The position numbers and the translations under genes were made by a program. This document shows positions 62,541-64,000 of a DNA stretch of 64,000 bases, piece by piece; position 1 is the stretch's first letter; the number at the start of each line of letters is the position of its first letter. The stretch lies in the NCBI GenBank assembly GCA_039990395.1, contig JBDXFZ010000041.1:386144-450143 (forward strand), in the 5' to 3' direction. The notes beneath the pieces were generated by a model, which was not told the DNA's origin, did not search any database, and saw only the letters and a program-made list of their open reading frames with translations. This DNA comes from CALINF01 sp039990395 (GTDB taxonomy: Bacteria; Pseudomonadota; Gammaproteobacteria; Pseudomonadales; Halieaceae).

Positions 62541-63842
62541 CTAGAGCGCGTCCTTGAGCTTGTACCAGCTCATCCCCAGTGCAAGACCGGGTCGGCGCAA
62601 TAACTTTCCTCCTGGAAACGGCCAATGTGGGATTTTGGCAAACACGTTAAAACGCTCGGGTGAACCGCTGATCATTTCGGCGGTTATTCGAGCCATAATG
62701 TGTGTGGGAGCCACCCCATGACCAGAATACGCCTGGATATAACTAACGCCCTCTGACAGGTGGCCGAGCTGAGGCATACGATTGATACCGATGCCAATCT
62801 GCCCACTCCAACCATAGTCCACCTCAATATCTCGCAGTTCGGGAAATACCTTATGCATTTTGCGAGATAGAACACCGACTACATCACTGGGCTCAAGCCC
62901 GGAGTAGTTCGAAAGACCACCAAAGAGCATACGTTTATCTGCTGAAAGGCGAAAATAATCAAGCGCGGTTCGCGGATCACAAACGGCAACATCGCCCGGT
63001 AGAATTCTCTCTACCAGCTCATCAGACAAGGGCGTAGTGGCAATCACAGAACTACTGGAGGGCAATACGCGACTCGCGAGGCGACTGACTAAACCACCGA
63101 GATACGCATTGCCACACAAGATTACTTCCCGAGCGCTAACACTACCTCGCTCCGTGACAACACGGGGTTTCGCCCCGGCCACCAACTCCAGGACTCTCGA
63201 TTGCTCAAAAATTTCGGCACCCAGTCGCTGCGCAGCCCGCGCCTCGCCAATGCAGAGATTTAGCGGATGGATATGCCCATTGGCATAATTGAGTAACCCT
63301 CCCAGATATTGCTGCGAATTCACGAACTGTTTGAGCTCGTCCTTATCCAGCAACGTATAGTCGTGCGTGTTGCCAATAGCCTTTTCAAATTCCTTCCACT
63401 CGGCGAACGCCTTCATGTGCCGAGGCTTGAGTGCGACATCGCAGTAGCCCCACTTCAGATCGCAATCAATCTCATATTTCTCAACACGCTCCCGAATAAT
63501 ATCGCGTGCCTCCAAGCCCATTTGATATATCGCGCGCACACCCTCTTCACCGATGTGTTTGATAAACCGCTCGGGGTCGTGACCTATACCGCCAATAATT
63601 TGACCACCATTACGGCCGGTAGCTCCCCAGCTAATCCGGTTGGCCTCTAACAGAACGACATTTATGCCACGCTCAGCGAGTTCAAGAGCGGTATTGACGC
63701 CACTGAATCCACCACCGACAACGACTACATCTGCATTTATATCCCCTTCCAAAACGGGATAGTCTGTTTGCCAGTTAGCACTTGCCGCGTAGAAAGAGCT
63801 TGTATGCTCTTGAGTTTCAGATGGATTCTTTAGTCCCAGCAA
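62541..63842 (-). CDS. FAD-dependent oxidoreductase, gamma-glutamylputrescine oxidase-like (PuuB)
   Basis: A 433-residue DAO-type flavoprotein. ADVVVVGGGFSGVNTALELA is the FAD loop, GATGRNGGQIIGG is the flavin loop typical of PuuB/OrdL, and SADKRMLFGGLSNYSG and GYSGHGVAPTHIM-like sequence (IQAYSGHGVAPTH) follow. PuuB oxidises gamma-glutamylputrescine to the aldehyde. Start codon is TTG 63842, chosen because GGAG lies 7 bases upstream and no ATG/GTG precedes the FAD loop at a suitable place. Confidence 0.83.
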   Translation of the reverse strand: MLGLKNPSETQEHTSSFYAASANWQTDYPVLEGDINADVVVVGGGFSGVNTALELAERGINVVLLEANRISWGATGRNGGQIIGGIGHDPERFIKHIGEEGVRAIYQMGLEARDIIRERVEKYEIDCDLKWGYCDVALKPRHMKAFAEWKEFEKAIGNTHDYTLLDKDELKQFVNSQQYLGGLLNYANGHIHPLNLCIGEARAAQRLGAEIFEQSRVLELVAGAKPRVVTERGSVSAREVILCGNAYLGGLVSRLASRVLPSSSSVIATTPLSDELVERILPGDVAVCDPRTALDYFRLSADKRMLFGGLSNYSGLEPSDVVGVLSRKMHKVFPELRDIEVDYGWSGQIGIGINRMPQLGHLSEGVSYIQAYSGHGVAPTHIMARITAEMISGSPERFNVFAKIPHWPFPGGKLLRRPGLALGMSWYKLKDAL

Positions 63843-63885
63843 TGAATTTCTCCAAGAAAAGGGTTCCCCGCCTGCTCCGACCCTA

Positions 63886-63991
63886 ACCGCATTAAGCGGT
63901 CAAAATGGATGCGATCCACATTGAGGCTCAATGTGGATCGCATCCATTTTGACCGCATTAAGCGGTCAAAATGGATGCGATCCACATTGAG
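63886..63991. repeat. Alternating inverted-repeat array at the right edge
   Basis: A 30-base arm P (63896-63925) is followed by one base and its exact reverse complement P' (63927-63956), then ATTAA and a second exact P (63962-63991). P2 is followed by CCTCAAT, the start of another P', before it diverges at the window end. The 40-base direct repeat 63886-63925 and 63952-63991 has a period of 66. A CCGC-ATTAA-GCGG hairpin joins the units. No ORF covers it. Confidence 0.85.
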
Positions 63992-64000
63992 CCTCAATCA

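Overview
The window looks like chromosomal DNA of an aerobic, heterotrophic, planktonic marine gammaproteobacterium. The evidence is a green-type proteorhodopsin gene, two carotenoid-cleavage-type oxygenases, a TonB-dependent receptor, a FadL-type porin, glutaryl-CoA degradation genes and many exported FAD or NAD(P) oxidoreductases. Placement near the OM60/NOR5 (Halieaceae) type of oligotrophic marine bacteria is an inference from gene content, not something I could test. Gene density is high, codon use looks even, and I see no transposase, phage gene, integrase or CRISPR array.

Layout. 0-11.4 kb: the 5' end of an amidohydrolase, SelO AMPylase, a TolB-N/TPR membrane protein, AzlCD, a one-chain dihydroorotate dehydrogenase/PyrK fusion, a carotenoid oxygenase, O-acetylhomoserine sulfhydrylase, proteorhodopsin and an ArgO exporter. 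11.4-12.5 kb: a 1-kb non-coding stretch with a possible small RNA, two tandem units that copy the 3' end and terminator of the neighbouring tRNA-Val(GAC), and the tRNA itself. 12.5-16.7 kb: a signalling block with a PrsW-type membrane protease, an ECF sigma factor/anti-sigma pair, and a partner-switching trio (STAS antagonist, HATPase kinase, SpoIIE-like phosphatase). 16.7-25 kb: a YtcJ-type amidohydrolase, a membrane glycan-type cluster (GT-C-like protein, GtrB, GtrA), an NhaC antiporter, an exported methyltransferase-like protein and a lipoprotein-type SDR.

25-36.9 kb: a phospholipid operon (HAD-PlsC with a histone-H1-like tail, PlsB-like GPAT, GpsA), PBP7, outer-membrane proteins, an exported aldo/keto reductase, an MFS/nucleotide-exchanger-like transporter and an M48 lipoprotein. 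36.9-50.1 kb: a DUF885 peptidase, a second carotenoid oxygenase, two overlapping thiolases, an alpha/beta hydrolase, the glutarate module (CoA-transferase and GcdH, with a divergent LysR regulator), a LuxR-type regulator and a TPR sulfotransferase. 50.4-63.8 kb: an accessory catabolic region with a TonB receptor, a Tat-exported SpdH-like flavoprotein, two cupins, a PhyH oxygenase, an MFS carrier, membrane proteins, two convergent PYROXD2-like flavoproteins and a PuuB-like oxidase. The last 115 bases hold an alternating inverted-repeat array.

Reading the genes together: light-driven proton pumping, fatty-acid or isoprenoid beta-oxidation, lysine/glutarate degradation and probably amine or polyamine oxidation feed central metabolism. 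The signalling block and the repeat regions are the parts least explained by standard annotation. The most promising candidates for an undescribed system are the 50-64 kb oxidoreductase region and the combined ECF/partner-switch/PrsW block.
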